Positions 16,554 to 26,144 of a stretch of 64,000 bases of DNA are shown here, piece after piece. Positions within the stretch are counted from its first letter, which is position 1. Each line of letters starts with the position of its first letter. Under the pieces are notes generated by a model. That model saw only the letters and a program-made list of their open reading frames with translations. It had not been told where the DNA came from and did not search any database. The stretch is from the NCBI GenBank assembly GCA_037045585.1, contig JBAOIR010000004.1:62001-126000 (forward strand), in the 5' to 3' direction. The translations under genes were made by a program, and so were the position numbers. The DNA is from SSF14 sp037045585 (lineage in GTDB: Bacteria; Actinomycetota; Acidimicrobiia; Acidimicrobiales; Microtrichaceae).

Positions 16554-17200
16554 ACGCTCTCACCTGGACGCTGCTCGCGCTCACCGTCGTCGTCGGCGCC
16601 GTCGATTGGTTCGCGGTCCACACCGAGCGGAAGCCGCTCGAGTACGTCGCCAAGCCGGCGACGATGCTGCCGCTGATCGGCGCTGCACTGGCCCTCGACC
16701 CGGCAGTGCCGGAGATGCGGCCCTGGTTCGTGGCGGCGCTCGTGTGCTCGCTCGCCGGCGACGTGTTCCTCATGCTCCCGAAGCCGGAGCAGTTCTTCGT
16801 TCCCGGGCTCGCCTCGTTCCTGGTCGGCCACGTGTTGTACGTGATCGGACTGATGAAGGGCGACCTGTCGACGGGCGGCCTCCTCGTGGGGGCGGTGCTC
16901 ACGTTCACGGCGCTCGTCGCGATCGGTCCGACGATCGTGAAGAGCGCGGCCGAGGTCGACTCCCGCCTCGGGGTGCCGGTCCTCCTGTACATGCTCACCA
17001 TTTCGGTGATGGTGACCTGCGCGATCGGTGCCGGCCCATGGGCGGGCATCGTCGGCGCCCTGTTGTTCTACGGCTCCGACTTCTGCATCGGCTGGTCGAG
17101 GTTCGTGCAGGATTTCCGGCACTCCCACCTCGTGATCATGGTGACGTATCACCTGGCGCAGATCGGGCTGGTGGCGTCGCTCGTGGCCAGTCATGGGTGA
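16550..17200 (+). CDS. YhhN/TMEM86-family membrane protein (lysoplasmalogenase-like)
   Basis: The 216-residue polytopic membrane protein starts at GTG 16550, overlapping the preceding stop (GTGA). Around seven to eight hydrophobic helices are seen, with family landmarks KPATMLPLIGAAL, LVCSLAGDVFLMLP, FLVGHVLYV and the SDFCIGW segment. Characterised members hydrolyse lysoplasmalogens; many bacterial ones are uncharacterised. Its 3' end overlaps the convergent phosphoesterase gene by 65 bases. Confidence 0.85.
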   Translation: MNALTWTLLALTVVVGAVDWFAVHTERKPLEYVAKPATMLPLIGAALALDPAVPEMRPWFVAALVCSLAGDVFLMLPKPEQFFVPGLASFLVGHVLYVIGLMKGDLSTGGLLVGAVLTFTALVAIGPTIVKSAAEVDSRLGVPVLLYMLTISVMVTCAIGAGPWAGIVGALLFYGSDFCIGWSRFVQDFRHSHLVIMVTYHLAQIGLVASLVASHG

Positions 17201-18290
17201 AGCACCGGTCCGACAATCGGCCCGGTGAGTACCAGCCCCAGGCGCCGCCGGCGGCACGGCGCGTGCGATCGAGCCACGGAAGGCAGTCGGGCGAGCTCAC
17301 CCGCCTGACGACCTGACGGATGCCGCCTTCGTGCACGACGTAGCCGGCCCACACGCCCGGGAAGTCCTTGGTTGAACCGACTTCCGACCACGGCACGCCG
17401 GCCTCGGTTCGGCGTCGGTGCCGGTGGGTGTGTCCCGACGAACCGATGACGGCGGGGTTGGCGGCGTGCACCGCCCGGAGAAGTCGGCGGGCGGTGATCG
17501 AGTCGATGCCGGGCGGGAAATGCGTCGGCACCGGGGCGGGCTGGGGGTGGTGGTGGACGAGGAGCATCGCCGGACCGTCGGCGGTGGCGACGGCCGCGGC
17601 GGCGCCGTCGACGAGGTGGTGCCACCGGCCCCGGTCGATGCCGACGATCGCCGAGTTCATGAGGACCAGGCGGATGCCGGGGAGGTCGCGGATCTCGATC
17701 TCCTCGACGAGGTCGATGCCGTGTCGCCGGGCCACGCCGAAGGGGTCCGGTCCGCCGTGGGCGACGTCGTGGTTGCCGGGTAGGACGTCGCACGGCATCG
17801 ACGCCGAGCCGAGCAGGTCGGCGGCGAGCTTCCACGAGCGGTCCTCGTTGCTCTGAACGACGTCGCCCTTGACGACGAGGTGGCGGGCGCCCCACCGTGT
17901 CAGGTCGCTCAGCGCTGCGGACGCGCAGCGGATCGGGTGGTCGACGGTGCCCGGCGCCTCGACCATCGTGTGTCGAACCCCGAAGGCGGTGGCGCCGAGG
18001 TGCAGGTCGCTCATGGTCGCGAACCGGAACAGTTCCTCACCCGGCGGTGACGGGAGGGTGCGGAACGTGCTGGTCGCCGTGCCGTCGCCGGTGGTGACGG
18101 TCAGGTCGTATGCCGTGTCGGGGGTGAGGCCGTCGAGGTCGACCGCCCCCGGCCCGCCGTCGGACTCGACCATGAGGTCGACGGGGCCGCACACGATCCG
18201 GACCGGTCCGGCCGCGACGCGCCGCCACGTCAGTTGTGCACCGCGGTCTTCGACGGCGAACACCGTCGGGCCGGATCGGAGAGCGATCAT
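17136..18290 (-). CDS. Calcineurin-like metallophosphoesterase
   Basis: The 384-residue protein has a short N-terminal beta-rich domain (Fn3-like, TPDTAYDLTVTTGDG) followed by the phosphoesterase domain. The metal-site motifs are all present: SDLHLG, KGDVVQ, GNHDVA, LLVHHHP and GSSGHTH. The substrate is unknown; the fold covers cyclic nucleotide, phosphodiester and pyrophosphate hydrolysis. The start codon overlaps the stop of pepN (ATGA), so the two are cotranscribed. The last 65 bases run into the convergent YhhN gene. Confidence 0.85.
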   Translation of the reverse strand: MIALRSGPTVFAVEDRGAQLTWRRVAAGPVRIVCGPVDLMVESDGGPGAVDLDGLTPDTAYDLTVTTGDGTATSTFRTLPSPPGEELFRFATMSDLHLGATAFGVRHTMVEAPGTVDHPIRCASAALSDLTRWGARHLVVKGDVVQSNEDRSWKLAADLLGSASMPCDVLPGNHDVAHGGPDPFGVARRHGIDLVEEIEIRDLPGIRLVLMNSAIVGIDRGRWHHLVDGAAAAVATADGPAMLLVHHHPQPAPVPTHFPPGIDSITARRLLRAVHAANPAVIGSSGHTHRHRRRTEAGVPWSEVGSTKDFPGVWAGYVVHEGGIRQVVRRVSSPDCLPWLDRTRRAAGGAWGWYSPGRLSDRCFTHDWPRATPPARSAPGDTSP

Positions 18291-20813
18291 GCCAACTGGC
18301 CGCTGATCCCTTCGCCGAGCCGCCGGCGGGTCGCGACGTTCACCTGCAGCCGCTCGAGGTGCTGGTCGAGCGTCAGCGTCGCCTGGGAGATCTCATGGGT
18401 CTCGAAGAACGCGGCGATCTCGGCGGCGAGGTCGGGGTCGGCGAAGGAACGGATCCCGCCGGCCATGCGGATCACGCTCGACGACGGGAACCGTGCGACG
18501 AGCTCGTCCCAGCGTGCGGCGACGAAGGCCCACACCTGCGGGCCGCAGACGGGGTTGGCCATTGCCTGGGCGAGCACGTAGGGGGCGTTCTGACTGCGGA
18601 CCTCGGTGGCGCACATCTCGCAGAGCCGAGCCGTCAGGTCGAGATCGGGGAACTGCGCCAGCGCGGACAGTGCCCGCAACTCTTCTTGTGGGGTCGTCGC
18701 AGTTCGGAACATCGTGATCAGGCTGTCGAAGTCGGCGGCCGTGCCCTTGCTCGCCACGACGTCGAGCACCGCGGCGCCGAGGTCGGGGTTGCCGTCGACC
18801 GACGTCGGCAGCCCGTCGTAGAGGCGGCGGGCCTCGTCGATGACGGAGTCGAGTCCTCCGACGGTGCCGGCCAGTCGGAAGAGCACCGCGTGGAGGTCGT
18901 GGTCGACGGTCGGCGACGTTGTGTCGTCGGCCAGGAGCGGACCAACGAGCTCCCGCACCAGCGCCGCCACGGCGGGGCGGTCCGACGGGAGGCACAACGA
19001 GGAGAGGCTGCCGAGGATGCCGGCGACTCGCCGCCACACCGACGGCTCGGTCTCGACCGCTGCCACGGCCCGGAGCGTCGCTGCGAGGTCGGACAGGTCG
19101 AGCCGGTCGGCGAGCAACAGCGACCAGGCGTCGTCGAGCAGTGCGTAGCGGTCGATCGAAGCAAGATCGGTGGCCACTGCGAGCAGGGCCGACCGCAGAC
19201 CGGACTCGTACTCGGTTCGGTAGAAGCCCGTGAAGCCAGCGTTTCGCGTTCACCCAGTCGACCGGGCCCCCGAGGTCGATGTCGAGCGTCTTGCCGTCGA
19301 GCAACACCGTGCGCTCGACGCGTTCGCCGCTCACCGAGGCGTCGACGCGGACAGGGACGATCCAGGAGCTGCCCGTCTCGGCGTCGCTCCCGGCGAACGC
19401 GAACCGCTGCTGCTCCAACCGGATACCCGTGCCGGTGGACGTGACCGACACCAGGGGGTGGCCGCCCTGGAGGATCCAGGTGTTCATCATCGCCCCGACG
19501 TCGACACCCGTCGCCTCCGCGAGCGACTCCCACAGATCGGGGGTGTCGGTGTTCGCGTAGGCGTGCCGGGCGAGGTAGAGGCGGACGCCCTCGCGGAACT
19601 CGTCGGCGCCGGCCCACCGCTCGAACATCCGGAGGACCGAAGCGCCCTTCTCGTAGGTGAGGATGTCGAACATGCCCTCGGCGTCGGCGGGCGTCACGAC
19701 CTCGAACTCGATCGGACGGGTGTGGGCGAGCGCGTCGGTCTCGAACGCCTGCGACTTCGAGAGGCCGAACGACGTCCAGATCTCCCAGTCGGGACGGAAC
19801 GAGTCGGCGCAGCAGAACTCCATGAACGTGGCGAAGGCCTCGTTCAACCAGATGCCGTTCCACCACTGCATCGTCACGAGGTCGCCGAACCACATGTGCG
19901 CGATCTCGTGCTCGATGACCGTTGCCGCCCGCTCCTGCTCGGACCGGTTCGATCGTTCCGGATCGATGAGCAGCAGGTTCTCGCGGAAGGTGACGCACCC
20001 GAGGTTCTCCATCGCACCGAACGCGAAGTCGGGCACGGCGACGAGGTCGAGCTTCTGGCCCGGGTAGTCGATGCCGTAGTACTCCTCGAACCACGCCACG
20101 GAGTGAGCGGCGCACTCGAGTGCGAACGACGTCAGGTGCCCTTGCCCCGGACGGTGGATGACCCGGATGTCGGTCGTACCCCCGTGGACCGTGTCGCTGA
20201 CCTCGAGCTCGCCGATGACCCATGCGACGAGGTACGTCGACATCTTCATGGTGGGGGCGAAGTCGAACCGGGTGCGGCCGTCGTCGAGATCGGTGCGTGC
20301 GGTCTCGGCACCGTTCGACACCGCGGTCAGACCGGCATCGCACGTGAGGCTGATCTCGAAGGTCGCCTTGAACTCGGGTTCGTCCCAGCAGGGGAACGCC
20401 CGTCGGGCGTACGGCGCCTCGAACTGGGTGACGGCCATGTACTCGGTGCGGCCGTCGACGGTGAACGACGAACGGTAGAAGCCGACCAGCTGATCGTTGA
20501 GCACTCCGTCGAACGCGAGCTCGATCACCACGTCACCGACCGCCACGGGCTCGGCCAGCGAGAGGATCAGCCGCTCGGTGTCGGCGTCCAGTTCCACGGT
20601 CGCGTCGATGGCGTGGTCGCCGGCGCGGACCGATGCGTGCCCGATCGTGAGATCGACCGCGTTGCACACGATGCGATCGGTCGGCTGCTCGACGGTCGCG
20701 TCGATGGCGACCGTTCCCGTGAAGCGGGCCTCGCCGAGATCGGTGTCGATGGCGACTCGGTAGGCGGACGGGACGACGTCGCGGGTGAGCCGGTGCGGGT
20801 TGTTGGGTTCCAT
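18287..20813 (-). CDS. pepN: M1 family aminopeptidase N (frameshifted)
   Basis: This zinc aminopeptidase of about 841 residues starts MEPNNPHRLTRDVV at 20813. The exopeptidase motif GAMEN (FAFGAMENLGCVTFRE), the zinc motif HEIAHMWFGD and downstream NEAFA are present, and a C-terminal helical ERAP1-like domain follows. The frame breaks near 19240: the sequence reads NAKRWLHGLL in one frame, while dropping one C gives FTGFYRTEYESGLRSALLAVATD and continues cleanly to 18287. The enzyme trims N-terminal residues from peptides in the cytoplasm. Its stop is coupled to the metallophosphoesterase start. Confidence 0.9.
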
Positions 20814-20894
20814 GACGGTACTCAGCGTAGCGGGGGTACCATTTGGCCACTGTGCTCTGGCACCGACCTTCCCGGCGCCGCTCACCCCAGGGAG

Positions 20895-21734
20895 ATGAAC
20901 GTGCCCACCTGCTTCGACGTCACCATCGACAACGGTGTCGCCCACCTGCGCCTCAACCGGCCTGACGAGCTCAACACCATGAACGTGGCGTTCTGGAGCG
21001 AGTTGCCCGAGCTGATCGAGCAGATCGACGCCGCGGCGTCGGCCCGGGCCATCGTCATCAGTTCGACCGGTCGGCACTTCTCGGCAGGCATGGACCTGTC
21101 GGTGTTCACCGGCGGTGGTGGCCTCTTGGGCGATCCGGGGGTGAGCGAGACCGGCCGGCAGCGGGCCCACCTGTGGTCGATGGTGCAGAAGCTGCAGGAC
21201 TCGTTCACCGTGCTCGAACGGGTTCGTATGCCCGTCCTGACCGCGATCCAGGGCGGGTGCATCGGTGGGGCCGTCGACATGGTGTGCGCTGCCGACATGC
21301 GGTACGCGAGCGCCGACGCCTTCTTCTGCATCCAGGAGATCAACATCGGGATGACCGCCGACGTCGGCACGCTCCAGCGCCTGCCGAAGATCATCCCCGA
21401 GGGCGTGGCCCGCGAGCTCGCCTACACCGGCGATCGGATGTCGGCGGCCCGCGCCCGTGAGGTCGGTCTCGTCAACGAAGTGTTCGACGACCACGAGTCG
21501 TTGGTCGCCGGGGTGTTGGAGATCGCCGAGCGCATCGCGACCAAGTCGCCACTGGCCATCTGGGGCACCAAGGAGATGATCAACTTCACCCGAGATCACT
21601 CCGTCGCGGACAGCCTCCGGTACATGGCTGGCTGGCAGGCGGGAATGTTCCAGCCCGCCGACATGATGGAGGAGTTCGGCGCCAAGGCCGACAAGCGGCC
21701 CGCCCAGTTCGAGGAACTCCCCAAGCGGGCCTGA
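20895..21734 (+). CDS. Crotonase, delta(3,5)-delta(2,4)-dienoyl-CoA isomerase-like
   Basis: The 279-residue crotonase starts at ATG 20895 after a cagggag ribosome site. It has the oxyanion-hole segment HFSAGMDLS and GGCIGGAVDMVCAADMRYAS. The stretch QEINIGMTADVGTLQRLPK closely follows the active-site loop of dienoyl-CoA isomerases, where acidic residues move a double bond during beta-oxidation of unsaturated chains. A generic enoyl-CoA hydratase is the alternative. It is divergent from pepN and stands alone. Confidence 0.8.
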   Translation: MNVPTCFDVTIDNGVAHLRLNRPDELNTMNVAFWSELPELIEQIDAAASARAIVISSTGRHFSAGMDLSVFTGGGGLLGDPGVSETGRQRAHLWSMVQKLQDSFTVLERVRMPVLTAIQGGCIGGAVDMVCAADMRYASADAFFCIQEINIGMTADVGTLQRLPKIIPEGVARELAYTGDRMSAARAREVGLVNEVFDDHESLVAGVLEIAERIATKSPLAIWGTKEMINFTRDHSVADSLRYMAGWQAGMFQPADMMEEFGAKADKRPAQFEELPKRA

Positions 21735-21836
21735 CCTTCCCATCGACTGCCCGGCCACGCGCCGGATCGCCGTCGTCGGGCGCCCGCCCCCGCGGTCGGT
21801 TGCTTCGCAACGCCGTTCGAGCGGTCGGGCCGTCCC

Positions 21837-22436
21837 TCAGTCGTCGATCATCGGTGGCAGGTGCGCCATCGAGAGGTCGCCGAGGCGCACCAGGGTGGCG
21901 CTGATCCAACCGCCCATGGCGGAGAAGTGGTCGTCGAGGATGGACCCGTCGGCCAGGCTCTGCTCGTCGAGCTCGTACGACCCCTCGTAGGACACCTCGA
22001 TCGCATGCTCGACGTCGTCGAGGTCGTCGCCGTACGTCGACTCCAGCGTGGGCCCGCCACGACGAAGTCGCTCGGGACCGATCGGCGGGCTTTCGAGCGG
22101 GAGCGCCGCGAGCACGATCTTGGGGTCGGCCTGGGTCGACAGCCGTTGGATTCGCAGGACGACCTCGATGTCGATGTGGGGCGGGTCGACCAGCTCTTCC
22201 TCGAGGTACCAGGAGCGGTACGCCGTCTGCGACCACGTGGGCCAGTCGAGGGTGATGTCGCAGCGGATGCGTGGCGGCGACCCCTCCCCAGGGAGCGAGT
22301 ACGAGGTCTCCCAGGTGAGGTCGCCGAGCAGGACATCGGCCTGGAACCGCTCCTCGAACGCCTGCCGTTCGAGCAGGGCCTTCTCGAGGGCGTCGCGGAG
22401 GGCGCCGATGGCATCGGTGAAGACGTGGTCCAACAT
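21837..22436 (-). CDS. Conserved hypothetical protein
   Basis: The 199-residue protein (MLDHVFTDAIGALRDALEKALLERQAFEERF) has no motif I recognise. It opens with a charged helix likely to form a coiled coil, followed by a beta-rich section (DVLLGDLTWETSYSLPGEGSPP, IRCDITLDWPTWSQTAYRSWYLEEEL) and an acidic C-terminus. There is no signal peptide or membrane segment. Third-position GC matches the neighbours, supporting a real gene. It lies downstream of the FadE5-like gene, separated by a strong hairpin, so it is probably transcribed separately. Confidence 0.6.
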   Translation of the reverse strand: MLDHVFTDAIGALRDALEKALLERQAFEERFQADVLLGDLTWETSYSLPGEGSPPRIRCDITLDWPTWSQTAYRSWYLEEELVDPPHIDIEVVLRIQRLSTQADPKIVLAALPLESPPIGPERLRRGGPTLESTYGDDLDDVEHAIEVSYEGSYELDEQSLADGSILDDHFSAMGGWISATLVRLGDLSMAHLPPMIDD

Positions 22437-22467
22437 GTGCCACCAGGCTAACTGGTGCCCTGACCCG

Positions 22468-22515
22468 CGCTGTCCCGCGGATCCGTCGGGAGTTCGAAGG
22501 ATCCACGGGACAGCG
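22468..22515 (-). terminator. Stem-loop following the acyl-CoA dehydrogenase gene
   Basis: The arms cgctgtcccgcggatcc (22468-22484) and ggatccacgggacagcg (22499-22515) pair with one mismatch across a 14-base loop. The structure lies 23 bases beyond the dehydrogenase stop and before the next minus-strand gene. No T-run follows. Confidence 0.65.
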
Positions 22516-22537
22516 GCCGCAGTGTTTCAGTTCGGGG

Positions 22538-24337
22538 TCAGAGCGACGCGAGGTCCGCAGCGTCGATCTCGTAGAGGCCCGACGCGCCGGCCGTGACCGA
22601 CGCCGCGAGGCCGGCCGCCCGGGGGACGAGCTGCTCGATGAAGAACGCCGCCGACGAGATGCGAGCCTTGAGGTACGCGACGTCATCGGAACCGTCGTTG
22701 AGCTCGCCCTGGGCGGCGAGTGCCATGCGAGCCGAGAACCAGCCGCCGGTCACGACGCCGAACATCTCGAGGTAGGGCGTCGCACCCGAGAGAGCTTCCT
22801 TCGGGTCGGCGAGGCCGTTCTCGAAGATCCAGTTGGTGACTGCCTGGAGCGACTCGAGGCCGGCCTGCAGCGGCGCTGCGAGCGCCTTCAGCTCGGTGGT
22901 GGCTTCGAGTTCGGCGATGGTCGCCGCGATGCGGGCGAAGTGGTCGTTGGCGACACCGCCCATACGCATCGGCAGCTTGCGACCGACGAGGTCCATGGCC
23001 TGGATGCCGTTGGTGCCCTCGTAGATCGGGGCGATGCGCATGTCGCGGAAGTGCTGGGCGACACCCGACTCCTCGATGAAACCCATGCCGCCGAACACCT
23101 GGACGGCGGTCGAGGTGACGTCCATGCCGACGTCGGTGCACCACGCCTTGGTGACCGGCGTGAGCAGCTCGGCGATCTCGCGCCACTGCTCGCGGAGCTC
23201 GGGGTCGGCGTGGCTGCGGGAGAAGTCGATGGCAGCGGCGTTGTAGACGATGAGCGAGCGCATCGCGTCGATCTGGCTGCGCATCGTCATCAACATGCGG
23301 CGAACGTCGGGGTGCTGGATGATGAACGCCGGCTCGTGGCTGGCGCTGCCGATCTCCTTGCCCTGCTTGCGCTCCTGGCTGTACTGGAGCGCCTTCTGGT
23401 AGGCGGCGTCGCCGATGGCCACACCCTGGATGCCGACGGCGAGGCGGGCGCTGTTCATCATCGTGAACATGGCGCGCATGCCCTGGCCCTCTTCGCCGAT
23501 CAGGTAGCCGATGGCGCCGCCGTCGTCGCCGTAGCTCAGCACACAGGTGGGGGAGGCGTGGATGCCCATCTTGTGCTCGATCGACACACACGTGACGTCG
23601 TTGCGCTCGCCGAGGCTGCCGTCGCCGTTGACCAGGAACTTGGGGACGATGAAGAGCGAGATGCCCTTGGTGCCGGGGGGCGAGCCGGGGATGCGGGCCA
23701 GGACGAGGTGGATGATGTTCTCGGCCATGTCGTGCTCGCCGAAGCTGATGAAGATCTTGGTGCCCCTGATCTTGTAGGTGCCGTCGCCCTGGGGCTCGGC
23801 CTTGGTCGTGCACAGGCCGACGTCGGAGCCGGCCTGCGGCTCGGTCAGGTTCATCGTGCCGGTCCACTCACCGGTGACCAGCTTGCGGAGGTAGACCTCC
23901 TTCTGCTCCTCGGTGCCCCAGTGCTGGACGCACTCGATGGCGCCGGTGGTGAGGCCGGGGCACATCGTGAGGGCACCGTTCGCGGCGGTCATGAACTCGA
24001 GTGCGACGGAGAACACCGCCTCGGGGAATCCGGCGCCGCCGAACTCCTCTTCGGCGTTGAGGCCCTGCCAGCCGGCGGCGACGAACTTGGCGTAGGCCTC
24101 CTTGAAACCGGCGGGCGTCGTGACGACACCGTCGTCCAGCTTGAGCCCCTCGACGTCGCCGCTGTGGTTGAGCGGCCCGAAGACCTCTTGCATGAAGCGA
24201 CCCTGCTCCTCGAGGACCGACGACACGGTGTCGAGGTCGGCGTGGGCGTACCGCTCGGTGGCGGCGAGCTGCTCGATCTCGCCGATGTGGCGGAGGGTGA
24301 ACAGTGCGTCCTTGATGGGGGCCCGGTAGTCAGACAT
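22538..24337 (-). CDS. Acyl-CoA dehydrogenase, FadE5-like
   Basis: The 599-residue protein starts MSDYRAPIKDALFTLRHIGEIEQL and belongs to the long acyl-CoA dehydrogenase group with an extra C-terminal domain. Seen: GLTTGAIECVQHWG, the FAD/substrate stretch TGTMNLTEPQAGSDVGLC, FIVPKFLVNGDGS, QVFGGMGFIEESGVAQHFRDMRI and the catalytic glutamate in YEGTNGIQAMDLVGRKL. The enzyme makes trans-2-enoyl-CoA from acyl-CoA and passes electrons to ETF. FadE5 of mycobacteria accepts a broad chain-length range. The ATG at 24337 is 9 bases from a perfect 16-bp palindrome that is a likely operator. Confidence 0.9.
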   Translation of the reverse strand: MSDYRAPIKDALFTLRHIGEIEQLAATERYAHADLDTVSSVLEEQGRFMQEVFGPLNHSGDVEGLKLDDGVVTTPAGFKEAYAKFVAAGWQGLNAEEEFGGAGFPEAVFSVALEFMTAANGALTMCPGLTTGAIECVQHWGTEEQKEVYLRKLVTGEWTGTMNLTEPQAGSDVGLCTTKAEPQGDGTYKIRGTKIFISFGEHDMAENIIHLVLARIPGSPPGTKGISLFIVPKFLVNGDGSLGERNDVTCVSIEHKMGIHASPTCVLSYGDDGGAIGYLIGEEGQGMRAMFTMMNSARLAVGIQGVAIGDAAYQKALQYSQERKQGKEIGSASHEPAFIIQHPDVRRMLMTMRSQIDAMRSLIVYNAAAIDFSRSHADPELREQWREIAELLTPVTKAWCTDVGMDVTSTAVQVFGGMGFIEESGVAQHFRDMRIAPIYEGTNGIQAMDLVGRKLPMRMGGVANDHFARIAATIAELEATTELKALAAPLQAGLESLQAVTNWIFENGLADPKEALSGATPYLEMFGVVTGGWFSARMALAAQGELNDGSDDVAYLKARISSAAFFIEQLVPRAAGLAASVTAGASGLYEIDAADLASL

Positions 24338-24346
24338 GGGCCCTAT

Positions 24347-24362
24347 GTTACCCGCGGGTAAC
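24347..24362. promoter_or_regulatory. Perfect 16-bp palindrome upstream of the FadE5-like gene
   Basis: The sequence gttacccgcgggtaac is its own reverse complement and ends 10 bases before the dehydrogenase start. The shape suits a TetR-family homodimer. It differs from the KstR boxes, so a separate fatty-acid-responsive repressor is inferred. Confidence 0.6.
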
Positions 24363-24448
24363 TTTCGCGCAAGGACGGGTGCCGGGCGCCGCGACACGTG
24401 CCCCGGGCCGGAGCCCGGGGCACGTTGCAGTTCGTGGTGACCGGTTGG

Positions 24449-25345
24449 TCAGCCGAAGGTGTAGCTGGTCGTGTGCTGACCGTCCACGCCGGCGTTGGTG
24501 AAGCCGTTGCTGAACGACTTCGTGCCGACACCCAGCGAGAAGATGCTGCCCCCGCCGATGTCCGGCGGCCAGCTGAGGAGCGGGATCTGGACGGCCGGGA
24601 AGGCCACGCCAGAGGTCGCGCCGTCGATGATCGAGGCGAGCGCACCGCTCGACCCGACGCCGATGTACATCCCGCTGCCGACGATGTCGTCGGTGACGAG
24701 ACCCGGCAGCAGGGTGCTGATCCCGGCCCAGACGCCATCGAAGAAGTTGATGTTGCCGATGGCGCTGATGATCAACCCGACGATGGCGTTGGGGTCCGAC
24801 GGGAGCGCCGATGCGGCGACCGTCTTGTTGAGCACCGTTTCGAGCGCCGAAGCGATCGCGTTGGCGAGCGCCGTCGGGCTGGCGGAGAGCACACCGTCGT
24901 CCTCGACCTTCCAGGCCCACACACCGGCGAGCTCGACCGATGCGCCCTGGGCGAGATCGAGGATGTCGGGAAGCGCAACGTTGTTGAACGTGACCGCGCC
25001 CGCGCTCGCCGCCGGTGAAGGTGTGGCTCTCGCCGGACGCTCAGGCCCTGTTCGAAGAGACCGGGCCAGTGGTTGTCGCCGTAGACGACCTGGCGCATCC
25101 GCCGAGTTGGCGACGCCGATCTTCACCCGGAAGCCGATGTTGAGGACACGCGGCTCGTCCTTGTAGGGAAGCAGTTGAGTCCAGCCGTCGTTGTTGGAGT
25201 TCACGGTGACCGACGTTGCCTGGAACGTGCGGTTGCCCGTGGGCGGACCGCCGTACACCGGCAGGGTGTCGGGACAGGCCGTCGCCATCAGCGCCGTGGA
25301 GACGAGTACGCCCGTGAGCGCGCCCTTGGTCAGAAACCTCTTCAT
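24449..25345 (-). CDS. Lipoprotein of unknown function (frame disturbed internally)
   Basis: The protein starts MKRFLTKGALTGVLVSTALMATACPDT with a clear lipoprotein signal (lipobox MATAC). The rest is beta- and glycine-rich (GVWAGISTLLPGLVTDDIVGSGMYIGVG), suggesting a surface-anchored domain. I do not recognise the family. Between about 25015 and 25100 the main frame gives an arginine-rich nonsense stretch, while another frame gives QVVYGDNHWPGLFEQGLSV, after which the first frame resumes. Two compensating indels are likely. The stitched length is about 298 residues. It ends about 110 bases from the FadE5-like gene. Confidence 0.65.
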   Translation of the reverse strand: MKRFLTKGALTGVLVSTALMATACPDTLPVYGGPPTGNRTFQATSVTVNSNNDGWTQLLPYKDEPRVLNIGFRVKIGVANSADAPGRLRRQPLARSLRTGPERPARATPSPAASAGAVTFNNVALPDILDLAQGASVELAGVWAWKVEDDGVLSASPTALANAIASALETVLNKTVAASALPSDPNAIVGLIISAIGNINFFDGVWAGISTLLPGLVTDDIVGSGMYIGVGSSGALASIIDGATSGVAFPAVQIPLLSWPPDIGGGSIFSLGVGTKSFSNGFTNAGVDGQHTTSYTFG

Positions 25346-25527
25346 ATGCCCTCCTAGATTGCCCCGCACACAACTCAGGTCGAGCCATGTTTCGAGTGTC
25401 CGTCGAGCCACGACGGAGTCCAGCTGTAGTGACGATAGTCTCACAAACGCTGTCTGAGGCAATACTCAGCAAGGTATTTTGGGAACTCTTGGGTAATCCT
25501 GAGCTGAACGATTCGTGGCCGAACGGT

Positions 25528-26144
25528 TCAGCGGGCCGTCATGACGGCGAGCTGGAGGCCGATGCCGAGGTCACGATGGCGGATCGGTGGCGATGCGTCG
25601 CCCCGCCTGGACCGCCGTTCTCGGTGAGCTGATCCGGTCGCCGAACCAGGTGCGGTGGCGTCGAGGTCGGCGCCGATCGCGGCGAGGCCCCACACCTGCG
25701 GAGGCGCCGCCGGGGTCATCACCCGTCGTCGGGGCCACGATCTCGAGCAGGACCGGACCGGCCCAGACGAACAGCTGGGTGATGTCGGCGTCGCCGAGCC
25801 GGGTCGGACCGCTCGCGACGGATCTCGAACCCGGCGGCGCGCACGCCGGCGCGGACGCGGTCGAGGTGCGGCGCCATGATCACGACGTGGTCGAACCCGT
25901 CGATGCCGTTGGGGTGAGCCGGCGCTGCGTCCTCGGTCGGTGCGGCGACGACGTTCGACGGCGCGCCGTCGAGATCGGTCGGGCGGTCGAATCCGAGGAC
26001 CGGAGCCGAGCCGTCGGCAGCGCAGACCAACGTCAGGCCGCCGAATTGCACCCGGTCCGTCGACCACGGTGAACCCGGCACTCGGTCCAGGCAGCCGGGT
26101 CGTCCCCGAGCTGGAGCTCGACGAGGGCGGGTGCCGTCGGTCAT
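25528..26144 (-). CDS. Glyoxalase/VOC-family protein (several frame breaks)
   Basis: The product can be followed only by switching frames. It begins MTDGTRP at 26144, coupled by ATGA to the photolyase stop, then reads FGGLTLVCAADGSAPVLGF and GIDGFDHVVIMAPHLDRVRAGVRAAGFEIRRE, the latter typical of vicinal-oxygen-chelate proteins. The C-terminus reads AVQAGRRIAT-like in one frame and IRHRDLGIGLQLAVMTAR in the terminal frame. At least three breaks occur in 600 bases, so either base quality is poor here or the gene is decaying. The function is unknown; VOC proteins bind a metal and act on varied small substrates. Confidence 0.55.

Noticed and set aside
22940..24361. 473-codon plus-strand ORF opposite the acyl-CoA dehydrogenase
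   Set aside because: Its composition is typical of an antisense shadow of a high-GC gene, and the dehydrogenase motifs are on the minus strand.
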